A stretch of 64,000 bases of DNA from positions 2,852,001 to 2,916,000 of the forward strand of contig NZ_CP159486.1 of the NCBI RefSeq assembly GCF_041902845.1, in the 5' to 3' direction. This stretch comes from Limibacterium fermenti (GTDB lineage Bacteria > Bacteroidota > Bacteroidia > Bacteroidales > Dysgonomonadaceae). Of the stretch, positions 25,752 to 34,594 are shown piece after piece. Position 1 is the first letter of the stretch. Each line of letters opens with the position of its first letter. The notes under the pieces are model-generated. The model was given only the letters and a program-made list of their open reading frames with translations, did not search any database and was not told the origin of the DNA. The position numbers were made by a program, and so were the translations under genes.

Positions 25752-26897
25752 TTACAAGCCTTTAATGACTAACAGCGGCGTATCGGAATGGAATAACATA
25801 CGGCGGGTAATCCCCGGATTAAACATTTTCGCAAAAATATTTCTCCGTGAACTGGATAATGATATCAAATCAATTTGCTCGTCCTTCACAAAAGTCTCAA
25901 TCGATTCTTCGAGGTCGTCCGAAGGATCGATTAGCTTATACGCAATCTCCATATGCGGATAGAGTCCGGAGAGATGCTTCTGGATACCCGATAATTTAAT
26001 TTCGTCCCATACATCCTCTTTCTTGGTGATATGCGCTAAATAAACCTTTACGGAATATGATTTGAGAAATTCCGCCATTATTTCGAACGCTTTCAACTCC
26101 CTTTCCCTGAAATTGGTAAGAAAAAGGATATGCTTCATTTTAGCCAAATCGCGATTAGCAGCCTTTTCGGGAACGGCAAAAACAGGCACTTTACTCCCTT
26201 CGAACACTTCGGCCGTCACACTGCCGATCAAATCAAACTCTTTTGCATTTTTACCTTGGGTACCCATTACAATGGCACGGGGACGAATCTTCTTCGAATA
26301 GGAAATGATTTCTTCTTCGGCAATCCCTTCGACTAATACAGAAGTATAAGCGACATTGGGTAACACACCGGACGTAATTTTTTCATCGATTTTTCCGATT
26401 AGTTTTTTCATTTCCGCCTCCGTTTTCTGGCGGGTATCCCTGTAGATGTTGGGATCCGTGGAATGCAAAGAAAAAGAATCACCAAAAGGTACGGAACCTA
26501 AATAAAAAGGCGTAAAAAAGACATGCATCAGCTTGACACTCGATTGCGTATCACGGGCCAAACGAAACCCAAACTCACATGCTATCAATGAATACTCCGA
26601 AAAGTCGACCGGTACGACTATTTCATCCTTCACTTCAGGAGAATCCTTGGATTCAGAATCGAAATCTGTTTGTTCGATGATCTCAAGAGCTCTCGGCAAA
26701 TCGGACTCGTTAATACGGATGCGCACATTTTCCGGCACCACCGGCTGGATGAGATTAATACTATGAATAACCGTGGGTATCCCTTCCGATTCGAGGATTG
26801 ATTTCAGAATAACCGCCTTGTCATAGGTGTGAATGGCAACGGTTACTAATTTACCATCATTATCGGGGGTTTGTTGTTTATTATCTTCTTTTTTCAT
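25752..26897 (-). CDS. Universal stress protein with N-terminal DUF2007-like domain
   Basis: 381 residues. The N-terminal ~75 (LVTVAIHTYDKAVILKSILE, then VRIRINESDLPRALEIIEQT) match the DUF2007 'putative signal-transducing' pattern. Two Usp domains follow: EIVVPVDFSEYSLIACEFG with ARAIVMGTQGKNAKEFDLIG, and MKHILFLTNFRERELKAFEI with DLISLSSSRRNIFAKMFNPG. The first keeps a G-2x-G-9x-G(S/T)-like loop, so nucleotide binding is possible. Role unknown; Usp proteins often help under growth arrest or redox stress. Confidence 0.85.
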   Translation of the reverse strand: MKKEDNKQQTPDNDGKLVTVAIHTYDKAVILKSILESEGIPTVIHSINLIQPVVPENVRIRINESDLPRALEIIEQTDFDSESKDSPEVKDEIVVPVDFSEYSLIACEFGFRLARDTQSSVKLMHVFFTPFYLGSVPFGDSFSLHSTDPNIYRDTRQKTEAEMKKLIGKIDEKITSGVLPNVAYTSVLVEGIAEEEIISYSKKIRPRAIVMGTQGKNAKEFDLIGSVTAEVFEGSKVPVFAVPEKAANRDLAKMKHILFLTNFRERELKAFEIMAEFLKSYSVKVYLAHITKKEDVWDEIKLSGIQKHLSGLYPHMEIAYKLIDPSDDLEESIETFVKDEQIDLISLSSSRRNIFAKMFNPGITRRMLFHSDTPLLVIKGL

Positions 26898-26936
26898 ATC
26901 CTCTTCTAATTAACTGATTAAATAAAAACAGGTCAA

Positions 26937-26978
26937 AACCCAATATTTGCATAAAACGATTCTATGAAATATTGGGTT
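26937..26978 (-). terminator. Stem-loop after the small HTH gene
   Basis: AACCCAATATTT (26937-26948) and AAATATTGGGTT (26967-26978) form a perfect 12-bp stem with an 18-nt loop. It lies 11 bases past the HTH gene stop and about 40 bases before the stress-protein start, so it probably separates the two transcripts. Confidence 0.6.
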
Positions 26979-26988
26979 AGCAAAAAAC

Positions 26989-27285
26989 TTATTCTCCTTG
27001 ATCAGCCTCCATATCGACGGATGCCGGCTCGGGGTAATCTTCAAGCCCTAAAATCTTCAAGGCCCTATCAAAAATGGTCGTATCATCAAGAACAACGATA
27101 CCACCATCCGGTCCCGGTTCGATGTGAATCCCCACACTCTTACCGTTCTTAAAATTATATCCACCAAAATAGTTTCTTACAGTTTCGGGTTCTACACCTA
27201 ATTCCTTCGCTATTTGGTGGATCGTCCCGTCGGGCAGTTTGTCTTTGAGAGCCCTTAATTCGTTGAAAGTAATTGTTCTTGCCAT
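26989..27285 (-). CDS. Small helix-turn-helix DNA-binding protein
   Basis: 98 residues. The first half reads like a LacI/Xre-type helix-turn-helix: TIHQIAKELGVEPETVRNYF at about residues 21-40. A Gly-rich segment follows (FKNGKSVGIHIEPGPDGGIV), then DDTTIFDRALKILGLEDYPE and an acidic tail. No enzyme domain. I recall similar short proteins across Bacteroidales but know no function for them. It stands alone with its own terminator. Confidence 0.75.
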   Translation of the reverse strand: MARTITFNELRALKDKLPDGTIHQIAKELGVEPETVRNYFGGYNFKNGKSVGIHIEPGPDGGIVVLDDTTIFDRALKILGLEDYPEPASVDMEADQGE

Positions 27286-27418
27286 GGTTGCTTTACTTTT
27301 ATATGATTAGTAATATAATGAATAATTATCGTGCCGTAAACATACTGAAATTTTCAATGATAGACAATTATTATGAGATATATTTACGAAAATGTTTCAT
27401 TTTATATCTATAACAAAG

Positions 27419-28132
27419 TTAGTGTGGTAAAGTTGACAAAAGAGGACTAAAAATTGCAACAATGCCGATATAAGCGATCATGCAAGCGGCCAGTATATTA
27501 GAATTCTCGTGATAATAAAAAGGTTGATTCTGCTCCGACAGCAGAGCCGGAACCTTTTGAAAAAGCCACTTTCTTCGAAGATATCGAAAGAGGACGAACA
27601 AACAGAAAGCGAGGAGACATCCGAGAACCAATCCCCCGATAATATCCGAGATAAAATGGACGCCCAAATAAATACGGGAATAACTGTTCAGCGCCGCCCA
27701 AAAAAGAGTGGTGAAAGTAATCAAACGACTCTTGTAGAGCAACGCTAAAAAAGTCGCCATCCCGAAACTATTGGTCGCATGGCCGGAAACAAAGCCGTAG
27801 CGCCCTCCCCGATAATCGTTGACGATATCAACCAGATATTGAAAATCGGGATGATGAGTCGGCCGCAAACGCTGAAAGAGCGGCTTGAGAAAGCCGGAAG
27901 AAACCTGGTCGCACAAAACAACCAGCAAAATAAAAAAAACGACTGTCAAGAAAGCTTCTTTCCTCGGTACTTTATAGAAAAAAAAGAAAAGAAGCAGCAG
28001 AAAAAGCGGAAACCATACGAACCGACCGGTAACGGTCCACATCAAATTATCCATCCAAACCGATTCGCTGCCGTTTAAGGCTATGAACCACTCACGTTCC
28101 AAGGGCAGAAGTTCCTCTATTACTTTTTTCAT
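27419..28132 (-). CDS. PAP2-family membrane phosphatase
   Basis: 237 residues with five to six transmembrane helices. The three phosphatase motifs are intact: KPLFQRLRPTH (KxxxxxxRP), GFVSGHATNSFGMA (SGH), and SRIYLGVHFISDIIGG (SRxxxxxHxxxD). Possible substrates are undecaprenyl diphosphate, phosphatidylglycerol phosphate or lipid A; the sequence does not choose. The start overlaps the batE stop by 4 bases, so it is the distal gene of the bat operon. Confidence 0.9.
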   Translation of the reverse strand: MKKVIEELLPLEREWFIALNGSESVWMDNLMWTVTGRFVWFPLFLLLLFFFFYKVPRKEAFLTVVFFILLVVLCDQVSSGFLKPLFQRLRPTHHPDFQYLVDIVNDYRGGRYGFVSGHATNSFGMATFLALLYKSRLITFTTLFWAALNSYSRIYLGVHFISDIIGGLVLGCLLAFCLFVLFRYLRRKWLFQKVPALLSEQNQPFYYHENSNILAACMIAYIGIVAIFSPLLSTLPH

Positions 28133-28899
28133 ATAATTTCCACATTTTCTTTCGGAGTCCAGCCCACGCTTCCATTCTCGATCTCCACTTCAAACCAGTT
28201 TACATCGGTATTGGTTATGCGCACTTTCGCCCCTTCGTGCAGCAAAAAGAGTTCATTGCTGTCGGCATCGGGCGAAGCCATGACGGAAGCCGAACCGGTC
28301 ATTACAATTCCCGTTTCACGATGAATCAACTTATTTTTTTGACCAAACGAGAAGATATTCGCCGCCACCACAAAGATAAAAACGGGAATCGCCGCATAAA
28401 AGGCAACCTTCTTCACCCACATTACCCGGAAGAAAAGAAACGCGCCCAAACAAACCAGAAAAACCAGAAAACACACAATGCCGATCACCGCCCACGTATT
28501 GGAACTAAACAGATTTTGAATGCCCGCTATCCAATTGGACAAGAAGAAGCTTCCGGCGGGAATGATGCGATCTTCGGTACGCGTACGGGCAAAACGCAGA
28601 TTGTGACGGATATCCCGGTCACCGGGATCCAGCAACAAGGCACGCTCATAATTGAGTATGGCCTTTCCCGTTTGGTTATTACGGAAATACGCATTCCCCA
28701 GATTGTAATATATTTCGGCCGATTCTTTGTCCTGCGCCAAGCCTTGCGAGGCCAGTTGTTCATACAATTCAATACTCTTCTTATAGTCCTGCCCCCTGTA
28801 TGCCTGCGAAGCCTGCTCGGCGGTTGTTTGCGCCCTCAGGCTAAGCCCAAGAGAACATCCTATTATCCATAGAAAAAAAGTATATTTGAAAACGTCCAT
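28129..28899 (-). CDS. batE: BatE: TPR plus SH3-like membrane protein
   Basis: 256 residues. Signal peptide, then TPR repeats (about residues 25-100: KKSIELYEQLASQGLAQDKE, YYNLGNAYFRNNQTGKAILN), two transmembrane helices (WAVIGIVCFLVFLVCLGAFL and FYAAIPVFIFVVAANIFSFG), then a C-terminal SH3b-like domain (TGIVMTGSASVMASPDADSN, WFEVEIENGSVGWTP). BatE is part of the Bacteroides aerotolerance set, whose molecular role is still unclear. 17 bases separate it from batD. Confidence 0.88.
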   Translation of the reverse strand: MDVFKYTFFLWIIGCSLGLSLRAQTTAEQASQAYRGQDYKKSIELYEQLASQGLAQDKESAEIYYNLGNAYFRNNQTGKAILNYERALLLDPGDRDIRHNLRFARTRTEDRIIPAGSFFLSNWIAGIQNLFSSNTWAVIGIVCFLVFLVCLGAFLFFRVMWVKKVAFYAAIPVFIFVVAANIFSFGQKNKLIHRETGIVMTGSASVMASPDADSNELFLLHEGAKVRITNTDVNWFEVEIENGSVGWTPKENVEII

Positions 28900-28916
28900 A
28901 TTCGCTTGCTATTGAA

Positions 28917-30749
28917 TTATTTTTTCTTGAGTTTACTTTGCATTTCGCTGATCGCACTCACCGTATCGGCATATATGTCATCCATCTGGGCATTGCTTTC
29001 GGCGGGGGCATAACGGGCGAATTCGCACGTATTGAGAATCTGCATAAAACGCCCAATCAACTTGTCATCGATGCCATAGTTCGACAACTCCGAATCGATG
29101 TTGTCCTTCGATAAGTTTGCCACCGGAATCGAAAGCTTGTCGCTAAAATACCCCCATAATGCCCGGAGGATTTCCTCATAGAAGCTTTGTTTATTATGAT
29201 CTTTCAAATGCTTCTCAGCGGCTTTCAACCGTTTCACGGCCACCTTATTCGCTTTTTTGGTACGCATTAAGGCGACGTTGGCGTTTTCTTTGGCCCGTTT
29301 GCGGTTCAGGCTATATCCAACAATAAACAACAGGAAAGGAATAAGATACCACAACCCATAAGCAATGGAGCCGGCAAAGAAATTCGTTCGGGAATGATAC
29401 GCAGGCTCATTCGTTTTCAGGAAACGGATATCCTGCTCGACCTTTACATCCTGCTGGTTTACGAAATTGCCGACCGATGCTTTCGAAGGATCGCCTTTCT
29501 CGACCTGCACGGTATAAGCCGGCGAGGTAAGGGTGCGGTAAGCGCGGCTATTCATATCGAAATACGCAAATTCGATAGCCGGTATCGTATAACTGCCTTC
29601 AGAGCGGGGGATGGCTAGATATTCAATGACTCTTTTACCGGTAAACCCATTCGTTGTAACCGTCAACGAGTTGTTTACCGTGGGATCATAGACTTCAAAA
29701 TCGGAAGGAAACTTCACTTCGGGATTCTTAATCAGCTTGAGATTTCCCATACCGGAAATCTCGAGTTTAACGGTCACCGGTTCATTGGCTTTCACTTTCG
29801 CGGGAGTGATGGTTGGCGAGAAGGTAAACGTGCCGACGGCTCCCGAAAAGCTTTCGGGCTTGTTAGCCGGAAGAGCCGAAACATGGATGGTAACGGGATT
29901 GGTGACCATCGCCTTCTTCACATCGACCATGACTTCCTGCGATCCGAAAAAGGTGGAAACGCGACGCCCCGAAGGCGCTGAAAACACCATTTCCAAGCGG
30001 CCGCTGGGGATGGTTATCGGGCCGGACCGTTGCGGGAAGAGTAATGTCTTGCGAAGGTCGGCCGTATAATAGTTCTTACCGTTGTAGTGCTCCATTTTGA
30101 GCTGTTGATTGGCCGGGATGTCGATTTCTTCGACCATAAAGCCCTCGAATTCGGGAAACTGTATCTTCCCGAAATCCACCACATTCAACGTTGTATACAA
30201 GCGGAAAGTAACGGTGAATCCCTCCTGCTCATACACCTTATCTTTCGAGAGGATCGCACGGATAAACGCATCTTTCGCCGACACGGTGCCGGTAGCCGCC
30301 GCTCCGCCGTTATCCTCAGAAGGACGGGAATCATTGCCGGAAGAAGACTCGTCGGCCGGAAGGACTTTTATATGCAAGGAATTGGACCGATAGGTACTTC
30401 CGTCGACCGTAATGCTTGCCGGGTCGATGGTATAAGTTCCTTCTTTGTCCGCCATCAAAATATAGGTATAGGTAAATGAACTTTCGGAGCTCGATTTACC
30501 GTTCACGATACGCTGGCTGAAACTGCTGGAAACGGTCGGGCCGAAAAGAATATCGAATCCCTTAATGTCAGGCAGCCGCAAGTCTTTTCCCTCCTTGTTC
30601 AAGACATAGCTCAAACGGAATTGCTGCCCGGCTTCCACCGCAGCGGGCGCCGATGCCTTGAAAGTTACCTGCGCATGCACCCCGGCATACGCCGAAAGGC
30701 CCATGCATACTAAAAAAGCAATCGTATATAACTTCTTGAAATAACTCAT
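28917..30749 (-). CDS. batD: BatD: secreted/membrane protein of the aerotolerance operon
   Basis: 610 residues from the ATG at 30749; a TTG two codons upstream is in frame. Signal peptide (FLVCMGLSAYAGVHAQ), then several Ig-like beta domains (VEAGQQFRLSYVLNKEG, VYEQEGFTVTFRLYTTL, VKANEPVTVKLEISGMGNL). One transmembrane helix (GLWYLIPFLLFIVGYSLN, near residue 460) precedes a cytoplasmic Lys-rich helical tail. The bulk would be periplasmic. BatD probably binds or scaffolds the VWA proteins BatA/BatB (inference). Confidence 0.9.
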   Translation of the reverse strand: MSYFKKLYTIAFLVCMGLSAYAGVHAQVTFKASAPAAVEAGQQFRLSYVLNKEGKDLRLPDIKGFDILFGPTVSSSFSQRIVNGKSSSESSFTYTYILMADKEGTYTIDPASITVDGSTYRSNSLHIKVLPADESSSGNDSRPSEDNGGAAATGTVSAKDAFIRAILSKDKVYEQEGFTVTFRLYTTLNVVDFGKIQFPEFEGFMVEEIDIPANQQLKMEHYNGKNYYTADLRKTLLFPQRSGPITIPSGRLEMVFSAPSGRRVSTFFGSQEVMVDVKKAMVTNPVTIHVSALPANKPESFSGAVGTFTFSPTITPAKVKANEPVTVKLEISGMGNLKLIKNPEVKFPSDFEVYDPTVNNSLTVTTNGFTGKRVIEYLAIPRSEGSYTIPAIEFAYFDMNSRAYRTLTSPAYTVQVEKGDPSKASVGNFVNQQDVKVEQDIRFLKTNEPAYHSRTNFFAGSIAYGLWYLIPFLLFIVGYSLNRKRAKENANVALMRTKKANKVAVKRLKAAEKHLKDHNKQSFYEEILRALWGYFSDKLSIPVANLSKDNIDSELSNYGIDDKLIGRFMQILNTCEFARYAPAESNAQMDDIYADTVSAISEMQSKLKKK

Positions 30750-30771
30750 CTGCAATATATTCTCCTGAGGA

Positions 30772-31494
30772 TTACCAGTTCTTGTTTTGTCTTCTGTTGT
30801 CTTCGGCCTGTTGCTTGCGCTCTTCGGCCTTCATGCGTTGCACCTTTTCCTGCGTTTCTTTCTCGTCTTGTTCGATCGCCTGCAACATCTGGCGGGCATT
30901 GTCGCGGGACATTTGCTCCGGCTCGTTTTGTTCTTCGGGACGCTTCTGCTTATCCTGCTGGTCTTGCGGCTGGGGCTGTTGTTGTTGATCTTGATTCTGT
31001 TGCTGATCCTGCTTGTCTTTGTCTTGTTGCTGATCTTGGTTTTGCTGTTGATCCTGAATCATCTTTTGCACCACCGCCAGATTGTAACGCGCCTCGTTAT
31101 CTTCGGGATTCAACCGAAGCGCCATTTTATAGGCTTCCATCGATTTCTGCAAATCTTTTTTTTGCAGCGTGGCATTGCCGATGTTATGGAAGGCAGCCGA
31201 CCTGTTAACCGGGTTTTCCTGTTCGATCGATAAATAATGATTCATTTGCGCGATCGACTCATCCCATTTTTTTTGTTTATACAACGTATTGGCTAAATTA
31301 TAATTCGCCTCTTTCGACGCCGCATTTTTTTCAATCGCTTCCTGATAAGAAGTCGCGGCATCGGAAAACTTTTGCTGCTGATAAGCCTTGTTTCCCTTGC
31401 GTACGCTTTTGCGCACGTCTTTCTGCGCCGAAATCGCCACAGGAACGAGCAGCAATAACAAAAACAAGCCGTATTTTATGCTAAACGTTTTCAT
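30772..31494 (-). CDS. batC: BatC: TPR protein with Gln/Asp-rich tail
   Basis: 240 residues. Signal peptide, then three TPR units (about residues 30-145: NKAYQQQKFSDAATSYQEAI, NYNLANTLYKQKKWDESIAQ, FHNIGNATLQKKDLQKSMEA). Residues about 150-195 are almost only Gln, Asp, Asn, Lys and Pro, followed by a Glu/Arg/Lys-rich helix. The low-complexity stretch is likely disordered. The ATG overlaps the batB stop by 4 bases. Confidence 0.88.
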   Translation of the reverse strand: MKTFSIKYGLFLLLLLVPVAISAQKDVRKSVRKGNKAYQQQKFSDAATSYQEAIEKNAASKEANYNLANTLYKQKKWDESIAQMNHYLSIEQENPVNRSAAFHNIGNATLQKKDLQKSMEAYKMALRLNPEDNEARYNLAVVQKMIQDQQQNQDQQQDKDKQDQQQNQDQQQQPQPQDQQDKQKRPEEQNEPEQMSRDNARQMLQAIEQDEKETQEKVQRMKAEERKQQAEDNRRQNKNW

Positions 31495-32513
31495 TTGAAT
31501 AACTTGATATTTTTGAATAACGGATTTTTCTTATCATAAATAAGAATTTCCACGACCAGCAATGTCAATAATACCCACCCGAAGAGCGGAAACTTCTCAT
31601 CGTATTCGGAATAAGACAAACTGGTCGAGCTCTTGGTTTCCAAACCGTCCAACTGCGTTTCGAGAGCCCGGATAGCCGTACTGGTATTGTCGGCCAATAC
31701 GTATAACCCTTTCCCGCTTTGCGCCGTTTCGATACACATCTGTTCGTTCAGCCGCGAAACCACCACGTTTCCTTCGTTATCGGTCATGAAAGAATTGCTG
31801 TAAGCCGAGGTGGGTACGGGCGATCCTTCGGCCGATCCGATACCGACCACATTGACCATGATTCCGGCTTCGGCAGCTTGCTGCGCCGCCTTCAACGCAT
31901 TGCCCTGATGATCCTCCCCATCGGTGATCAGGACGATGGCTTTGTCCACTTCCTTATCGGTCGAAAAAGAACTCACGCCCAAGCCTATTGCATCGGCCAC
32001 CGCCGTACCCTGAACGGGAACAAGACTGGGATCGATGGAATTGAGGAAGATTTTAGCCGACTGCGTGTCGGACGTTAGCGGCATTTGTACGAACGCCTCT
32101 CCCGCAAATACGATGAGGGCAATTTTATCGTTCCGGCGCACATCGATGAGGCGCGACAAGATTTGCTTTGCCCGTGAAAGCCGGTCGGGCGACACATCCC
32201 TGGCAAGCATCGAGTTGGAAACGTCGATGGCGATGACCAATTCAATCCCCTCTTTTTCGACCGTTTCGACCTTCGTGCCGAACTGCGGGCGGGCAGTCAT
32301 GACGATGCCTACGCACAATGCGGCAAAGATAAGCCAAAATTTCAAATAAGAACGCTTCAGCGATAACTCCGGCATCATCTTTTTCAACGTCGAAAGTACG
32401 CCGAGCTTCTTCACATCGTTCCGTTTCTTTATATTCAGGAAGATATACAATGCCAGCAACACCGGCATCGCCACAAACAACCACAAATATTCAGGATTTC
32501 CAAATCTAAACAT
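31491..32513 (-). CDS. batB: BatB: von Willebrand factor A membrane protein
   Basis: 340 residues. Two N-terminal hydrophobic helices (LWLFVAMPVLLALYIFLNI and FWLIFAALCVGIVMTARP), then a VWA domain (about 85-290) with an intact MIDAS: AIDVSNSML (DxSxS), the conserved Thr in MPLTSDTQSA, and LITDGEDHQGN. A C-terminal helix (FGWVLLTLLVVEILIYD) re-enters the membrane. VWA domains bind protein partners through a metal ion, fitting partnership with the MoxR ATPase. Confidence 0.92.
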   Translation of the reverse strand: MFRFGNPEYLWLFVAMPVLLALYIFLNIKKRNDVKKLGVLSTLKKMMPELSLKRSYLKFWLIFAALCVGIVMTARPQFGTKVETVEKEGIELVIAIDVSNSMLARDVSPDRLSRAKQILSRLIDVRRNDKIALIVFAGEAFVQMPLTSDTQSAKIFLNSIDPSLVPVQGTAVADAIGLGVSSFSTDKEVDKAIVLITDGEDHQGNALKAAQQAAEAGIMVNVVGIGSAEGSPVPTSAYSNSFMTDNEGNVVVSRLNEQMCIETAQSGKGLYVLADNTSTAIRALETQLDGLETKSSTSLSYSEYDEKFPLFGWVLLTLLVVEILIYDKKNPLFKNIKLFK

Positions 32514-32528
32514 ATATTTTCTCCCCTG

Positions 32529-33515
32529 TTACGGTATATTTCTTAACCATGTCCTACGTAAAAGCAATTCCACCACCATCAACGCCAAGGCAAGCAGCGC
32601 GAAAGGCAGGAACAGTTCCTGCCGGCGCGTCACGTTCTGCACGCTGATTAAATATTTTTCCATTTCGTCGATCTCGTGATAGATATTGCGCAAGCCTTCG
32701 GTATCTTCGGCACGGAAATATTGCCCGCCCGTGAGCGCCGCAATTTCGGTGAGCGTCTTCTCATCGATATCGACCTGCATGTTCTGCATGCGGATGCCGA
32801 ACGGCGTTTGCACCGGTGTGGGAGCCATTCCTTTGGTTCCGACACCCACCGTATACACCCGGATGCCGTATGAACGCGCCAAATCGGCCGCGGTGAGAGG
32901 AGCAATCTGCCCCCGGTTATTGGTTCCGTCGGTAAGCAAAATCACGACTTTCGACTCCGATTCGCTATCTTTCAACCGGTTGACCGCATTGGCCAAGCCA
33001 AGCCCGATGGCCGTTCCATCCTCAATCAAACCGAAATCCACATCATTCAACAGATTGAGCAACACCTTATGGTCGGTGGTGAGCGGGCACTGTGTAAAAC
33101 TTTCGCCCGCAAAGATAACCAGTCCGATATTGTCGTTCTGGCGGTCGGTAATAAACTCGGCCGCAACCTTTTTGGCCGCCTGTAACCGGTCGGGCTTCAA
33201 ATCCTGCGCCAACATCGAGCCCGACACATCGAGCGCCATGACCATGTCGATACCCTGCGTTTCGGTTTCTTCCCAACTGTTTACCGCCTGAGGACGCGCA
33301 ATGACAATAATCACCAACGCAATACTGATCATCCGCAGCACGAAAGGCAAATGACGCATATACACCTTCAGTCCGGGACGGATTCCCTTAAAAGCATCGG
33401 TCGATGCCAGTTTAAATGACGCCTGCGTTTTCGACAGACGAATCACATACCATACCGCCAAGGGCAGGATCAACAATAATAGATATAAATATCCGGGGTG
33501 TGCAAATTCCATCAT
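32529..33515 (-). CDS. batA: BatA: von Willebrand factor A membrane protein
   Basis: 328 residues with the same layout as BatB: N-terminal helices (YLYLLLLILPLAVWYVIRL, LRMISIALVIIVIARPQ), VWA domain with MIDAS MALDVSGSML, CPLTTDHKVLL and VILLTDGTNNRGQ, and a C-terminal helix (LFLPFALLALALMVVELLLR). The ATG overlaps the stop of the preceding gene by 4 bases. BatA and BatB look like an ancient tandem duplication. Confidence 0.92.
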   Translation of the reverse strand: MMEFAHPGYLYLLLLILPLAVWYVIRLSKTQASFKLASTDAFKGIRPGLKVYMRHLPFVLRMISIALVIIVIARPQAVNSWEETETQGIDMVMALDVSGSMLAQDLKPDRLQAAKKVAAEFITDRQNDNIGLVIFAGESFTQCPLTTDHKVLLNLLNDVDFGLIEDGTAIGLGLANAVNRLKDSESESKVVILLTDGTNNRGQIAPLTAADLARSYGIRVYTVGVGTKGMAPTPVQTPFGIRMQNMQVDIDEKTLTEIAALTGGQYFRAEDTEGLRNIYHEIDEMEKYLISVQNVTRRQELFLPFALLALALMVVELLLRRTWLRNIP

Positions 33516-34591
33516 TCTTCTGTCTTTTGAACCTGTTCGTTCTGAGAAACACCGTTATCGCCTTGCGCCTTCAACGCGTCCTTGTCGGGAACGGGATCGG
33601 GCTCTTTCGTTTGATTGACGAAGAAATACGCATTCATTATGCTTAAATCGTTTTCGTCGGGATACGGCTTGTATTTCGCAAACTTCACCAAGTCGGAAGC
33701 CGATAATACCTGTTTCAGGTTTTCATATACCGAGTCCGATTCGGAACGTTTGCGCATTTCGTTGAGAATTTCGCCCGAAGTCATTTCCATCGCCTTTATA
33801 TCGTACCGTTCCTGAATATACACACGCAAGATATCGGTCAAGTCCGTATAAAATTCCTTCTCGCGCCCCTGCTGCCATATCTTCTTCGCTTTCAATTCGT
33901 CGAGCGATCGAATGGCGCGCACATGCGGCGGGAGTACCTGCGGCGGCGTAAAGAAATAGCCTTTTTTCTTTTTCTTCAATACCAAGTAGATGATTAGGCC
34001 GATCAAAGCCAAAAGAACCGCTACTCCCAATACGATCCACACGATCCACAGATAGTCGGTCCAAACGAAAGGAGGCTTCTGAATCGGTTTTATATCATTT
34101 AACTGAAGCTGGTTAAAATCGATGGAATCCGTCTGTCCGGTGTTCATCTTTTCCAGATAAGCCAAGGTGGAATCCGACAGTTCGGGCGAAATGACTTTCA
34201 GTCCGAAAGAGTTGGAAAAGATGGTATCGGTTCCGTCAAAAACAGACATCGAAGGAATATGGTACAAGGTGGAGTCGAACGAGGTGATGAGATATTTAAA
34301 ATTCAACGTCATCACATTGTTCTCGATGGTCGTGTCGGGGGGAAGCATTGTCAACACCTCGATGCCGGGCACGATTTCCGACTCGAACACCGGAAACTGG
34401 ATCGATTTGTCCTTGGGCGTAATCACTTTCAGATTGATGAGCGCCTGCTCGCCGATCGTGATCTCGGTAGGTTGTACGGTAGCCTGCACCGACACTTTCT
34501 GCGCCGGCGCCGATGCCACGTACAAGGCAAAAAACAAGGCCATAAAAACAGCCGTTTTGCCGATAAGCGTATATTTCTTTTCTACTATCAA
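33512..34591 (-). CDS. Bat-operon membrane protein (DUF4381/BatD-like)
   Basis: 359 residues from a TTG at 34591, three bases after the DUF58 stop. The next ATG (34543) would strip the basic n-region from the signal peptide (LIGKTAVFMALFFALYVASA), so the TTG is preferred. A BatD-like beta domain (TVQPTEITIGEQALINLKVI) spans about 35-170, then one transmembrane helix (WIVWIVLGVAVLLALIGLII), then a cytoplasmic helical domain (EFYTDLTDILRVYIQERYDI) resembling the tails of BatD and DUF4381. Function unknown; probably a membrane partner of the VWA proteins. Confidence 0.8.
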   Translation of the reverse strand: MIVEKKYTLIGKTAVFMALFFALYVASAPAQKVSVQATVQPTEITIGEQALINLKVITPKDKSIQFPVFESEIVPGIEVLTMLPPDTTIENNVMTLNFKYLITSFDSTLYHIPSMSVFDGTDTIFSNSFGLKVISPELSDSTLAYLEKMNTGQTDSIDFNQLQLNDIKPIQKPPFVWTDYLWIVWIVLGVAVLLALIGLIIYLVLKKKKKGYFFTPPQVLPPHVRAIRSLDELKAKKIWQQGREKEFYTDLTDILRVYIQERYDIKAMEMTSGEILNEMRKRSESDSVYENLKQVLSASDLVKFAKYKPYPDENDLSIMNAYFFVNQTKEPDPVPDKDALKAQGDNGVSQNEQVQKTEE

Positions 34592-34594
34592 TTT

